DNA of 42,990 nucleotides from Alphaproteobacteria bacterium (GTDB taxonomy: Bacteria > Pseudomonadota > Alphaproteobacteria > Bin95): positions 1 through 42,990 of the forward strand of contig JAPOJR010000008.1 of NCBI GenBank assembly GCA_029978325.1, written 5' to 3'. The notes beneath the pieces are model-generated. The model was given only the letters and a program-made list of their open reading frames with translations, ran no database searches and was not told where the DNA came from. The translations under genes and the position numbers were made by a program. The first letter of the stretch is position 1; each line of letters opens with the position of its first letter. This document shows positions 34,273 to 42,788 of the stretch, piece after piece.

Positions 34273-35223
34273 TCAGGCTAGGGAATTGGCGTTCGCGACA
34301 TGCGCTAACAGGTGTTGCAGGCATTCGTCCGGCCGTTCGAACAGCATCATATGGCTGGTGCCGGACAAGTGGACCAGCTTGGCGTTCGGCACGCGCTTTG
34401 ACACCAGCCACTGCATGCGCGCGGCCCAACTGGGCGGGCCGCCGGCCTCCGGCGGGTCGCTGGCGACGAACATGGTCGGGCAGCGGAAGCGGTCGGCAAA
34501 GCGGAATGTGGAGGAATTCAGTGTCATGCGATAGCCGGCCGCCTCAACCGCGGGATCGCAGGCAAGTTCATAGCCCTGGCCATCGGCGTTGCTCCGCAGC
34601 GTCGCGCGGGTGTGGGCGGCCATCATTGTCCGGTCCCAGGCGGCGTAATGTTTGTTGCCATCGAGACGGTCATAGAAGGCCTCAGGGCTATCCCATTCGC
34701 GCCGCCGCCGCTCGGCCCCGCCAATCAACCCAAACGACAGTTCGGCAGACACCGCGTGCTCGGGCAGGTCCGGCGTCGGGGAAATCGGCGGTTCGAACAG
34801 GCTGGCGCTGGCGAACGGCATTTGATCATGCACTGCTCCCAGCCGGATGGCGGCGAGGCCGGAATACGAGTGCGCCGCAAAGTGCAGCGGCGTCGTTTGC
34901 CCGATATGCTGGCGCACGGCCGTCACCACGCGGGCCAGGTCGTCGGCCAGCACATCGACGTGGGTGCTGCGCGCCAACGGCTCCGGCGGGCGCGCCGAGC
35001 CGCCGTGCCCGCGGGAGTCGTAGGCGAATACAGGCATGTGCTGGGCGATGCGTTGCAGCCAGGGCAGATAGCTGCCGGCGGCAAAGCCATTGGCATGGCC
35101 GAACAGCAGCGCCGGTCCTTCGATTGTCGGGCCGTGCAGGCGGTACAGCCGCAAAGCCGTGCCATCGCTGCCGCCGACCCGTTCCGAAGCGGCTGCGGTT
35201 TCGGGTATAGAGGGGGGAATCAT
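34273..35223 (-). CDS. Alpha/beta hydrolase
   Basis: A 316-residue alpha/beta-hydrolase fold protein. LLFGHANGFAAGSYLPWLQ gives the oxyanion-hole region and VFAYDSRGHGGS the following strand. The nucleophile elbow is AHS119YSG, where serine replaces the usual glycine after the variable residue. HLSGTSHMMLFERPDE supplies the C-terminal histidine, while the acid is probably in FVASDPPEAGG. The start at 35223 lies seven bases after the amidohydrolase stop; the longer in-frame extension inside that gene is rejected. The substrate is unknown. It is probably cotranscribed with the PuuD-like gene. Confidence 0.82.
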   Translation of the reverse strand: MIPPSIPETAAASERVGGSDGTALRLYRLHGPTIEGPALLFGHANGFAAGSYLPWLQRIAQHMPVFAYDSRGHGGSARPPEPLARSTHVDVLADDLARVVTAVRQHIGQTTPLHFAAHSYSGLAAIRLGAVHDQMPFASASLFEPPISPTPDLPEHAVSAELSFGLIGGAERRRREWDSPEAFYDRLDGNKHYAAWDRTMMAAHTRATLRSNADGQGYELACDPAVEAAGYRMTLNSSTFRFADRFRCPTMFVASDPPEAGGPPSWAARMQWLVSKRVPNAKLVHLSGTSHMMLFERPDECLQHLLAHVANANSLA

Positions 35224-35230
35224 CAAGCCG

Positions 35231-35998
35231 CTATGCTGCCTTGCGCTTTTCACCGCGGGCGTGGGCCTGCACGGCTTCACCAAACAGGGCGAACAAGTCG
35301 TGACTGAGGCGATCTTCCAGATACAACGCCTCCGGATGCCACTGCACGCCCAGCACATAGCCGGGACTGTTCGGCGCAGAGATCGCTTCGACCACGCCGT
35401 CGTCGCTTCTGCCCTCAACAGCAAAGCCCGGAGCGACGCGATCGACCGCCTGCGCATGCAGTGAGTTGACCAGGACGCGGTCGTCGCCGACCAGCTTGGC
35501 CAGCACGCCATGGGGCGCCAATGTAATCCAGTGCGCCAGCGCCGTTTTCTTGCCCATTGGCGCGGCTTTGTCCGACCTGTGGTCGCGCTTGCCCGGCACC
35601 TGGTGCAGAAACTGGTGCAGCGATCCGCCCATGGCCACGTTCAGCTCCTGGATGCCGCGGCAGACCGCAAACACCGGTACGCCCTTGGCGACCGCCATGC
35701 GGATCAGCGGCAACGTAGTGGCGTCGCGGAAGGGATCGTGCTTGATGTCGGGCGCGGCGCGCGGCGTGTCGTAATGGTGAGGCTCGACATTGCTGGGGCT
35801 GCCGGTCAACACCAATCCATCCAATCGGCTCAGCATTTCCGCATGGTCGGTCTTGTCGCCCATAGCGGGAACGATGATTGGCATCGCACCGGACACGTCG
35901 TGCAATGCATTGAGATAGCGCTCATTAGCGGTATGCATCTTAAACAGCGAGTGCATCTCACGCAAACATGCGGATACACCCACCACGGGCCGGGGCAT
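35231..35998 (-). CDS. puuD: Class I glutamine amidotransferase-like hydrolase (gamma-glutamyl-GABA hydrolase PuuD-like)
   Basis: A 255-residue peptidase C26 protein. The nucleophile is C113 in FAVCRGIQELN, and the partners H221 and E223 sit in VQWHPEAL, giving a complete Cys-His-Glu triad. GLVLTGSPSNVEPHHYD is diagnostic of the gamma-glutamyl-gamma-aminobutyrate hydrolase group. PuuD frees GABA from gamma-glutamyl-GABA in putrescine breakdown. The other puu genes are not here, although a putrescine importer lies 22 kb away in the window, so the exact substrate is inferred. GGAG lies about eight bases before the ATG. Confidence 0.85.
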   Translation of the reverse strand: MPRPVVGVSACLREMHSLFKMHTANERYLNALHDVSGAMPIIVPAMGDKTDHAEMLSRLDGLVLTGSPSNVEPHHYDTPRAAPDIKHDPFRDATTLPLIRMAVAKGVPVFAVCRGIQELNVAMGGSLHQFLHQVPGKRDHRSDKAAPMGKKTALAHWITLAPHGVLAKLVGDDRVLVNSLHAQAVDRVAPGFAVEGRSDDGVVEAISAPNSPGYVLGVQWHPEALYLEDRLSHDLFALFGEAVQAHARGEKRKAA

Positions 35999-36031
35999 GG
36001 GCTAAACTCCATCGCTGATAGCGTAGATTTG

Positions 36032-36062
36032 ATTATATGACATGCGGCGGCAGATTCGGCAA
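36032..36062 (-). promoter_or_regulatory. Candidate promoter of the puuD-like operon
   Basis: On the minus strand a perfect TATAAT (36037-36032) lies 33 bases before the start codon, with TTGCCG (36062-36057) upstream at a long 19-base spacing. The surrounding 36020-36045 stretch is unusually AT-rich for this DNA. Confidence 0.4.
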
Positions 36063-36162
36063 TTGGCAGGGGAGGGCGAGGCGCGACCGCACTGCCCTTT
36101 ACGCATAGCCAACGCCGCGGCATGTTAGGACCAGCGAACTTGACCCTTTCGGGAGTCCGATA

Positions 36163-37431
36163 ATGCCCGACACCATCATCCCAGCGTCGAACGGCCTGAG
36201 CCATCCTTTGCACTGGCCGGCGGAAGGCGCGACCCGCGTACCGTTCCGGGTGTATCACGATCCAGAAATCCTGAAGCTGGAGCACGAGCGGATTTTCCGT
36301 GGGCCGGTCTGGAACTATCTCTGCATGGAGATCGAGATCCCGGAGAAGGGCGACTTCAAGACCACCTTCGTCGGCGAAATCCCGGTGATCGTTACCCGCA
36401 ACCGTGATGGCCAGGTCCATGCCATGGTCAACCGTTGCGCCCACAAAGGCGCGCTGGTCTGTATGCAGGAGCGCGGCAACCGCCAGCGGCTGACCTGCGT
36501 CTATCACTCCTGGAATTACGACCTGACCGGCCAGCTCCGCGGCGTCGCCTTCCAGAACGGGCTGCGCGGCGCCGGCGGCATGCCGGAGGACTTCGACCTT
36601 AAGAACCACCGGCTGGAGCCGCTGCGGGTTGCCGTGCTGCACGGCATGGTCTTCGGCACATTCTCCGACGAGACGCCGCCCATCGAAGAATATCTGGGCG
36701 AGATGGTCTGCAACATCATGAAGCGGAACTTCTCCCGCCCGCACAAGATCATCGGCTATCACTCCCAGATCATCCACAACAACTGGAAGCTCTATGCGGA
36801 GAACGTGCGCGACAGCTATCATGCGACGCTGCTGCACACTTTCTACACCACGTTCAAGATCAACCGCCTGGATATGGACGGCGGCATGATCCTGGCCGAT
36901 CCGATTCCCTGGCATTCGCTTTCTTATGCGAAGCGCGCGACAATTCAAGAAGACGAGGGCTATAAGGAAATCCACTCAGCCCAGTTCGATGAGAACGCGT
37001 TGCAGGGGCCGGAACTGTTGAACTCCTTCCACGAGTTCGACGACAACATCACCCACATGATCCAGTCGAATTTCCCGAACCTGACCTTCCAGTTCACCCT
37101 GAACTCGCTGGCTGTCCGCCATTTCGTGCCGAAGGGGCCGGGCAAGACCGAACTGCACTGGTATTATATCGGCTATGAGGACGACACGCCCGAGCAGGAG
37201 GAAATGCGCATCAACCAGGGCAATCTGACCGGCTCTGCCGGGTATGTGAGCCTGGAGGACGGCTGCATTAACGAGTTCGTCCAGCGCGGCAGCCATGGCA
37301 GCGAAGACGCGAACGAGTTTCTGGAGATGGGCGGCAAGACCGCTGAAACCTCCGAGGGGTCGCGCGCGACGGAGACGTCGATCCGCGGCTTCTGGACAGG
37401 CTACCGTCAGATCATGGGGTTCGATCAGTAA
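36163..37431 (+). CDS. Aromatic-ring-hydroxylating oxygenase, alpha (Rieske) subunit
   Basis: A 422-residue terminal-oxygenase large subunit. The Rieske cluster ligands are C92-x-H94 (NRCAHKGA) and C112-x2-H115 (TCVYHSW). The mononuclear iron site follows with the bridging D217 and ligands H220 and H225 in ENVRDSYHATLLH. This is the layout of ring-hydroxylating dioxygenases of the anthranilate/salicylate/terephthalate type. GGGAG lies seven bases before the ATG. The beta subunit gene follows with a one-base overlap (TAATG). No ferredoxin or reductase is encoded nearby, so electrons must come from elsewhere. The substrate is unknown. Confidence 0.92.
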   Translation: MPDTIIPASNGLSHPLHWPAEGATRVPFRVYHDPEILKLEHERIFRGPVWNYLCMEIEIPEKGDFKTTFVGEIPVIVTRNRDGQVHAMVNRCAHKGALVCMQERGNRQRLTCVYHSWNYDLTGQLRGVAFQNGLRGAGGMPEDFDLKNHRLEPLRVAVLHGMVFGTFSDETPPIEEYLGEMVCNIMKRNFSRPHKIIGYHSQIIHNNWKLYAENVRDSYHATLLHTFYTTFKINRLDMDGGMILADPIPWHSLSYAKRATIQEDEGYKEIHSAQFDENALQGPELLNSFHEFDDNITHMIQSNFPNLTFQFTLNSLAVRHFVPKGPGKTELHWYYIGYEDDTPEQEEMRINQGNLTGSAGYVSLEDGCINEFVQRGSHGSEDANEFLEMGGKTAETSEGSRATETSIRGFWTGYRQIMGFDQ

Positions 37432-37913
37432 TGGCTTTGGAGATCACGCCGGAACTGCGCGGCCGCATTGACGATCTGTTCTGCGACTACGCCTATTGCA
37501 TCGACGACGATTTGGTGGAGAGCTGGCCGGATTTCTTCACGGACGACGCACTATATGAAGTGACGACCAAGGAGTCCGACGCGCGGGGCCTGCCGATGGC
37601 GATCATGCGGGCCAAGGGCATGGGGCAGTTGCGCGACCGGATCACGGCGCTGCGCAAGGCCAATATCTTCGAGCCGCACCATTACAACCACGTGATCTCC
37701 CGCCCGCGGCTCTCCGCGAACGGCGATGGCTCGGTCCGCGCCCGCACCAGCCTGGTCGTCTACCGCACCATGCATGACGGTCGGCAGGACCGCTTTGTCG
37801 TGGCCAGCTATGACGATGAGATTGTGGAGCGGGATGGCGCGCTCAGGTTCAAAAAGCGTCGCGTTATATTGGATTCCCGCCAGGTCGACGTGTTGCTGGT
37901 CTATCCGCTGTAA
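37431..37913 (+). CDS. Aromatic-ring-hydroxylating dioxygenase, beta subunit
   Basis: A 160-residue small subunit with an NTF2-like fold, from IDDLFCDYAYCIDDDLVESWPDFFTDDALYEV to FKKRRVILDSRQVDVLLVYPL, which is the usual length and end for these structural subunits. It forms the alpha3beta3 oxygenase with the product of the preceding gene and has no catalytic metal. Its ATG overlaps the alpha stop by one base. The gene ends 121 bases before a TPR protein gene; I see no clear terminator there. Confidence 0.9.
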   Translation: MALEITPELRGRIDDLFCDYAYCIDDDLVESWPDFFTDDALYEVTTKESDARGLPMAIMRAKGMGQLRDRITALRKANIFEPHHYNHVISRPRLSANGDGSVRARTSLVVYRTMHDGRQDRFVVASYDDEIVERDGALRFKKRRVILDSRQVDVLLVYPL

Positions 37914-38034
37914 TGTCGGGCGGTAACGCCTCTTGGTCGGCCCTTGCGCCGGAAATTGTGATCGCTGCTCTTGCACGCGATCCTGTAGGCTCGTCTCTGA
38001 ACGTTGAGGCAATCCATTTCGAAGCGAGGCTGGT

Positions 38035-38475
38035 ATGGGATTGATATCGAGAGTTGCTTGCGCGGTCGCCATTCTGATTGGTCTCAATGCGGCTGCGTTC
38101 GGCGCCGGGCAGGATTCGCCGGATGTGACGGTCGCGGACATTGAGCGCAAGTTGCTGCAGGAGGATTATGCCGGCGCAATTCAGGCGGCAGAACTCATCG
38201 TAGATTCGACGCCGTGGAACGCCGACGCATTCAACCTCATGGGGTTTGCGCTGCGGAAACTGGCCCGTTTCGACGAAGCACAGCGCGCTTACAGCCGGGC
38301 GCTTCGCCTTGATCCCAATCACAAGGGCGCGTTGGAATATTTGGGGGAGCTATACATTCAGACCAAGCGGATGGATGAAGCGCGCGGCAAATTGAAGGAA
38401 CTGGAAGCTGCCTGCGGTAAGGATTGCCGCGAGTACCAGATGCTTGCGGAAGCCATTGCCAAGGCTGGCGGCTGA
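38035..38475 (+). CDS. Small secreted tetratricopeptide-repeat protein
   Basis: A 146-residue protein with a signal peptide (MGLISRVACAVAILIGLNAAAFGA) and two to three TPR units. The clearest runs from WNADAFNLMGFALRKLARFDEAQRAYSRALRLDPNH, followed by a second starting KGALEYLGELYIQTKRMDEARGKL. A Cys pair (CGKDC) near the end could form a disulfide. TPR proteins act as interaction scaffolds; no partner can be named. It stands alone between the dioxygenase and the Do protease operon. Confidence 0.85.
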   Translation: MGLISRVACAVAILIGLNAAAFGAGQDSPDVTVADIERKLLQEDYAGAIQAAELIVDSTPWNADAFNLMGFALRKLARFDEAQRAYSRALRLDPNHKGALEYLGELYIQTKRMDEARGKLKELEAACGKDCREYQMLAEAIAKAGG

Positions 38476-38627
38476 GCGGAACGATCGTTTGACGGTCCGG
38501 CGGATGAGTGGTCAGCCCGACGAAGCAACGCCAGAGCAGCGGCCATTGACGGAGGGTTGCATCGAAGCGATCAGGCTAGCACATATGGCCTCGCAGTCGC
38601 CCTGACTTGATCGCGAAAGATCCGGCC

Positions 38628-40028
38628 ATGAAACGAATCCTATCATTCTGCCTAATTGCATTGTTGTGCGCGCCAATGCAGGCAGCGCTTGGTGAGTCGC
38701 GTGCGCCGGCTTCGCAGCAGGAAGTGCGGCTGTCGTTCGCACCGCTCGTCAAAAGAACCTCTCCCGCTGTGGTCAATATCTATACCAGCAAAACTGTGCA
38801 GGACCGCGGTGTAAATCCATTATTCAACGACCCCTTTTTCCGCCGGTTTTTTGGCAACAGTTTCCCCGGTGGCTCACGTGAGCGGGTTCAGAATTCGTTG
38901 GGATCGGGCGTTATCGTCGCCGCTGATGGGTTGATTGTCACCAACTACCATGTGGTCGATGGCGCCGACGAAATCCGTGTCGTCTTGGCGGACCGGCGTG
39001 AGTTTCTGGCCAAAGTCGTGGCCCTGGAAGAGCACAATGACCTTGCGCTGCTCCATGTCGATACTGAGGGCGCACGTTTGCCGGCATTGCGCTTTGGTAA
39101 TTCGGATGATCTGGAAGTTGGCGACCTTGTCTTGGCGATCGGCAACCCCTTCGGCGTCGGTCAAACGGTCACCAGCGGCATTATCTCCGCTAATGCGCGC
39201 ACCAGCAGTAAGATCGGTGAGGGCGGCGTGTTCATCCAGACGGACGCCGCGATCAATCCCGGCAACTCCGGTGGTGCCCTGGTTGACATCGATGGTGAAT
39301 TGGTAGGCGTCAACACCGCCATATTTTCGCGTTCCGGCGGTTCCCACGGGATCGGTTTCGCCATCCCTGCCAACCTAGTCCACCGCATGGTGCAGACCTA
39401 TCAGAGCGGCGGAAAAGTCGTGCGGCCCTGGGTGGGCGGCAGCGGCCAGGTGGTCAACCAGGAGGTAGCCCAAGCCTTGGGGCTGAACCGGCCCCAGGGT
39501 GTGATTTTGGCCAGCGTCCATCCGCGTGGCCCGATGGCCAAGGCCGGACTGATGCGCAATGACGTGATTTTGGCGGTCGGCAATCAAGCGGTAGATGATC
39601 CGGTGGCGCTCCGCTATCGCTTCGAGACGGCTTCCGGCGACTTTGTGGCGGTTCGATACTGGCGCAAAGGGGCTGAGCGCACCGTAAAAGTGGCAATCGA
39701 GGCGCCCATTGAGGACCCGCCGCGAAATGAAACCGTCCTGAACGGCAATACCCCGTTCAGTGGATTGCGCGTCATCAATGTTTCGCCCGCCGTCATCGCC
39801 GACATGGGTTTGGCCGAGGTCGATGACGGCGTCGTTGTCAACGGCTTGCGGCGGGACTCGATTGCCGGCCGCGTTGGTTTCCGTCCGGGCGATATCATCG
39901 AATCCGTCAACGGCAAATCCATCGGTACGGTCGATGATCTCAACCGCGCCAACCGCAGCGAGCCCAGCCGGTGGCAGATCATTCTGCGCCGCGATGGAAA
40001 ACGCCTGCGCATGGATTTCCGCGCATGA
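38628..40028 (+). CDS. degQ: Do-family periplasmic serine protease (DegP/DegQ-like)
   Basis: A 466-residue exported protease. A signal peptide (MKRILSFCLIALLCAPMQAALG) precedes the trypsin-like domain with the triad H108 (TNYHVVDG), D138 (HNDLALLHV) and S214 (GNSGGALVD). Two PDZ domains follow, from about residues 260 and 370. It degrades or holds misfolded envelope proteins. The ATG at 38628 is preferred over a TTG at 38607. Its TGA overlaps rarA by four bases. DegP and DegQ cannot be told apart reliably here. Confidence 0.92.
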   Translation: MKRILSFCLIALLCAPMQAALGESRAPASQQEVRLSFAPLVKRTSPAVVNIYTSKTVQDRGVNPLFNDPFFRRFFGNSFPGGSRERVQNSLGSGVIVAADGLIVTNYHVVDGADEIRVVLADRREFLAKVVALEEHNDLALLHVDTEGARLPALRFGNSDDLEVGDLVLAIGNPFGVGQTVTSGIISANARTSSKIGEGGVFIQTDAAINPGNSGGALVDIDGELVGVNTAIFSRSGGSHGIGFAIPANLVHRMVQTYQSGGKVVRPWVGGSGQVVNQEVAQALGLNRPQGVILASVHPRGPMAKAGLMRNDVILAVGNQAVDDPVALRYRFETASGDFVAVRYWRKGAERTVKVAIEAPIEDPPRNETVLNGNTPFSGLRVINVSPAVIADMGLAEVDDGVVVNGLRRDSIAGRVGFRPGDIIESVNGKSIGTVDDLNRANRSEPSRWQIILRRDGKRLRMDFRA

Positions 40029-41338
40029 GTTCGTTGTTTGAAGCCGCGGGATTAGAGCGAGCGGCGCCCCGTCCGCTGGCCGACCGCCTGCGGCCTCGAA
40101 CCCTGGACGAAGTGGTCGGGCAGGAGCATCTGCTGGGCCCGGATGGGCCGCTTGGCCGGATGCTGAAGGCCGGCTCATTGGCCAGCATCGTGCTGTGGGG
40201 GCCGCCCGGCTGCGGCAAGACCACGATCGCCCGCTTGCTGGCGGAGGCGGTGGACTTGGCGTTCCAGCCGCTCTCTGCGGTGTTCAGCGGCGTCGCCGAT
40301 CTGCGCAAGGCATTTGACGAGGCCAGGAAGCGGCGCGCGACCGGGCAAGGCACCCTGTTGTTCATCGACGAAATCCATCGCTTCAACCGGGCGCAACAGG
40401 ACGGCTTTCTGCCGTTCGTCGAGGATGGAACCGTGGTGCTGGTCGGGGCGACGACCGAAAACCCCTCGTTCGAACTGAATGCGGCGCTGCTGTCTCGCGC
40501 GCAGGTGCTGGTGCTGCACCGGCTATCGGCCGATGCACTGGCGCGCCTGCTGGCCCGGGTGGAGGCAGAGGAAGGGCGCGTCTTGCCCCTGACGCCCGCC
40601 GCACGGGAGGCTGTGGTCGCCATGGCCGATGGCGACGGCCGTTATCTACTCAACATGGTGGAGCAGGTTCTGGCCCAGGCCGGGCCCGATAGTGCGCCCT
40701 TGGGCCCAGAAGCCATCGCGCATGCCGCCCGCGCGCCGGTCTACGACAAGGCGCAGGAGGCGCACTACAACCTCATTTCGGCATTGCACAAGTCGTTGCG
40801 GGGCTCCGATCCCGACGCGGCGCTCTACTGGCTGGCGCGCATGCTGGCTGGCGGCGAGGACCCGCGCTACATCGCCCGCCGGCTGTTGCGCTTTGCCAGC
40901 GAGGATGTCGGCATGGCCGATCCGCAGGCCATGCCCCAGGCCCTGGCCGGGTGGGAAACCTATGAGCGGCTGGGCTCGCCAGAGGGCGAATTGGCAATTG
41001 CACAAGTTGTGCTCTATCTCGCAACCGCTCCAAAGTCGAACGCAGCCTATGCCGGCTTCGGTCAGGCGATGAAGGCGGCCAGGACTTCCGGTTCGTTGGC
41101 GCCGCCGGCGCATATCCTGAACGCTCCCACCAAGCTGATGAAAGAGCTTGGCTATGGTGCGGGCTATCAGTACGACCACGACACCGAGGCCGGGTTTTCC
41201 GGCCAGAACTATTTTCCGGACGGTATGGCGCGGCAAACATTTTATCATCCAACCGACCGCGGCCACGAAAAGCGCGTGGCGGAGCGGCTGGCGTATTGGG
41301 CGGCGATGCGTGCCCAAGCGGCGGGAAAATCGCCATGA
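40025..41338 (+). CDS. rarA: Replication-associated recombination protein A (AAA ATPase)
   Basis: A 437-residue AAA+ clamp-loader-like ATPase. RPRTLDEVVGQEHLLG leads to Walker A GPPGCGKTT (residues 59-67) and Walker B LLFIDEIHRFNRAQQD. Sensor 1 is VGATTENPSFELN. The C-terminal tetramerisation domain has SEDVGMADPQA and NAPTKLMKELGYG...YDHDTEAGFSGQNYFPDG, diagnostic of RarA/MgsA/WRNIP1. It acts at stalled replication forks. Start and stop both overlap their neighbours by four bases. Confidence 0.95.
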   Translation: MSSLFEAAGLERAAPRPLADRLRPRTLDEVVGQEHLLGPDGPLGRMLKAGSLASIVLWGPPGCGKTTIARLLAEAVDLAFQPLSAVFSGVADLRKAFDEARKRRATGQGTLLFIDEIHRFNRAQQDGFLPFVEDGTVVLVGATTENPSFELNAALLSRAQVLVLHRLSADALARLLARVEAEEGRVLPLTPAAREAVVAMADGDGRYLLNMVEQVLAQAGPDSAPLGPEAIAHAARAPVYDKAQEAHYNLISALHKSLRGSDPDAALYWLARMLAGGEDPRYIARRLLRFASEDVGMADPQAMPQALAGWETYERLGSPEGELAIAQVVLYLATAPKSNAAYAGFGQAMKAARTSGSLAPPAHILNAPTKLMKELGYGAGYQYDHDTEAGFSGQNYFPDGMARQTFYHPTDRGHEKRVAERLAYWAAMRAQAAGKSP

Positions 41339-41712
41339 AAATGGTGCTGATGATTGCAGCAGGCGGCGCGATGGGCGCTGTGGCGCGGTATGGCACGGTG
41401 GTGGCGGTCGGGCGGCTGACCGGGATCGGCTTCCCCTGGGGCACCGTGACCGTGAACCTTGCGGGCTCGTTCATCCTCGGCTTTCTCATTGGGGCGCTGG
41501 CCCATGGGTTCAGCCTGAGCCAGGAAATGCGCGGCCTGATCGTGGTTGGATTCCTGGGCGCTTACACGACGTTCTCGACGTTTTCGCTTGATGCGGTGAC
41601 GCTTTTGGAACGCGGGTCATGGTGGCCGGCGTTTGGGTATGCCGCGGGGTCCGTTATTGCGGGTGTCGCGCTATTTTTCATGGGCCTGCGGGTCTGGAGG
41701 CTGTTCGCATGA
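41335..41712 (+). CDS. crcB: Fluoride exporter CrcB/Fluc
   Basis: A 125-residue membrane protein with four transmembrane segments. Conserved blocks are GGAMGAVARYGTVV, the PWGTVTVNLAGSFILGFLIG helix with the channel asparagine, and VGFLGAYTTFSTFSLDAV with the phenylalanine box and sodium-binding region. Fluc dimers export fluoride passively. It sits inside a coupled operon (ATGA overlaps on both sides), and I find no space for a fluoride riboswitch, so it is probably constitutive with its neighbours. Confidence 0.95.
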   Translation: MKMVLMIAAGGAMGAVARYGTVVAVGRLTGIGFPWGTVTVNLAGSFILGFLIGALAHGFSLSQEMRGLIVVGFLGAYTTFSTFSLDAVTLLERGSWWPAFGYAAGSVIAGVALFFMGLRVWRLFA

Positions 41713-42788
41713 GCGCCGGCGTTAGAATTCTGACCATCGACGAGCAGGAAGCCGACCAGCGACTGGATCGTTGGTTCAAAAAGAACTTTCCCGACATTTC
41801 GCACGGTCAGTTGCAGAAACTGTTGCGGTCCGGCCAAATCCGCGTCGATGGCAAGCGCGCGAAGTCGTCCGACCGATTGGAGGCAGGTGTAGCGGTGCGC
41901 ATTCCGCCGATGGCCGTGGCGGCGGCCATGGGTGCCGCAGATGGGGTCGACCTGCCGGAGGAACCGCAGCCGCTCCAGGTCAGCGATACCGACGCGCGCC
42001 TGATCCGTGGGATGGTCCTGTATGAAGACGAAGACATCATCGTTCTGAACAAGCCGCCTGGCCTGGCGGTGCAGGGCGGCACCAAGACCCGGCGGCATAT
42101 CGACGGGATGCTGCCGGCGCTGGCCGGCAAGAATGGCGAAAAGCCGCGGCTCGTGCATCGGTTAGACCGCGACACCTCTGGCGTTCTTGTGGTGGCGCGC
42201 ACGATTCATGCCACGCGCGCGCTGAACGATGCCTTCCGCTTGCGCGAGATGGACAAGCTTTACTGGGCTATCACCATCGGCATCTTGAAACCGGCTGATG
42301 GCTTTATCGACCTGCCGCTGTCGAAACAGGGCGATGTGTTCGAGCGGATGAGCGAGGACCATGACGGGCAGCGGGCGATTACCGACTACCGTACCATCGA
42401 GCAGGCCAGCCGCCGTCTGGCCTGGGTAGCGTTGGCGCCCCGCACCGGCCGCACCCACCAACTGCGCGCCCATATGGCCGCAAAAGGCAAGCCGATCCTG
42501 GGCGATACCAAGTATGGCGACCAGGCGGATGGCATGGCCGATGGTTTGGTTGAGGCCCTGGAAGTGGCCCCCGGCCTGCACCTGCATGCCCGGTCGCTGT
42601 GGTTGCCGCCCTTCGGCCACCGGCGCAAGGAAACCCGCGTGATCGCGCCGCCGCCGCAGGATTTCGCGGCGACCTTGAAGGCGCTTGAATTCAACCTGGA
42701 CAACCCTTTGGCCGACGAGCCCATTCCCAATATGCGCGAGGAATACCGCGAGGCGATCAAGGCGAGAGACAAGAAGCGGTATCGATGA
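41709..42788 (+). CDS. rluC: 23S rRNA pseudouridine synthase RluC/RluD-like
   Basis: A 359-residue RNA-modifying enzyme. An N-terminal S4 RNA-binding domain (QRLDRWFKKNFPDISHGQLQKLLRSGQIRVDGKR) is followed by the catalytic domain with HRLDRDTSGVLVVAR, whose second D is the catalytic aspartate. GRTHQLRAHMAAKGKPILGD is also conserved. RluC modifies U955, U2504 and U2580 of 23S rRNA in E. coli; the exact sites here are inferred. The start at 41709 overlaps crcB by four bases, and the stop overlaps atp12 by four. Confidence 0.92.
   Translation: MSAGVRILTIDEQEADQRLDRWFKKNFPDISHGQLQKLLRSGQIRVDGKRAKSSDRLEAGVAVRIPPMAVAAAMGAADGVDLPEEPQPLQVSDTDARLIRGMVLYEDEDIIVLNKPPGLAVQGGTKTRRHIDGMLPALAGKNGEKPRLVHRLDRDTSGVLVVARTIHATRALNDAFRLREMDKLYWAITIGILKPADGFIDLPLSKQGDVFERMSEDHDGQRAITDYRTIEQASRRLAWVALAPRTGRTHQLRAHMAAKGKPILGDTKYGDQADGMADGLVEALEVAPGLHLHARSLWLPPFGHRRKETRVIAPPPQDFAATLKALEFNLDNPLADEPIPNMREEYREAIKARDKKRYR

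Noticed and set aside
41296..41340. Fluoride riboswitch upstream of crcB
   Set aside because: The gene start overlaps rarA by four bases and no leader region exists.
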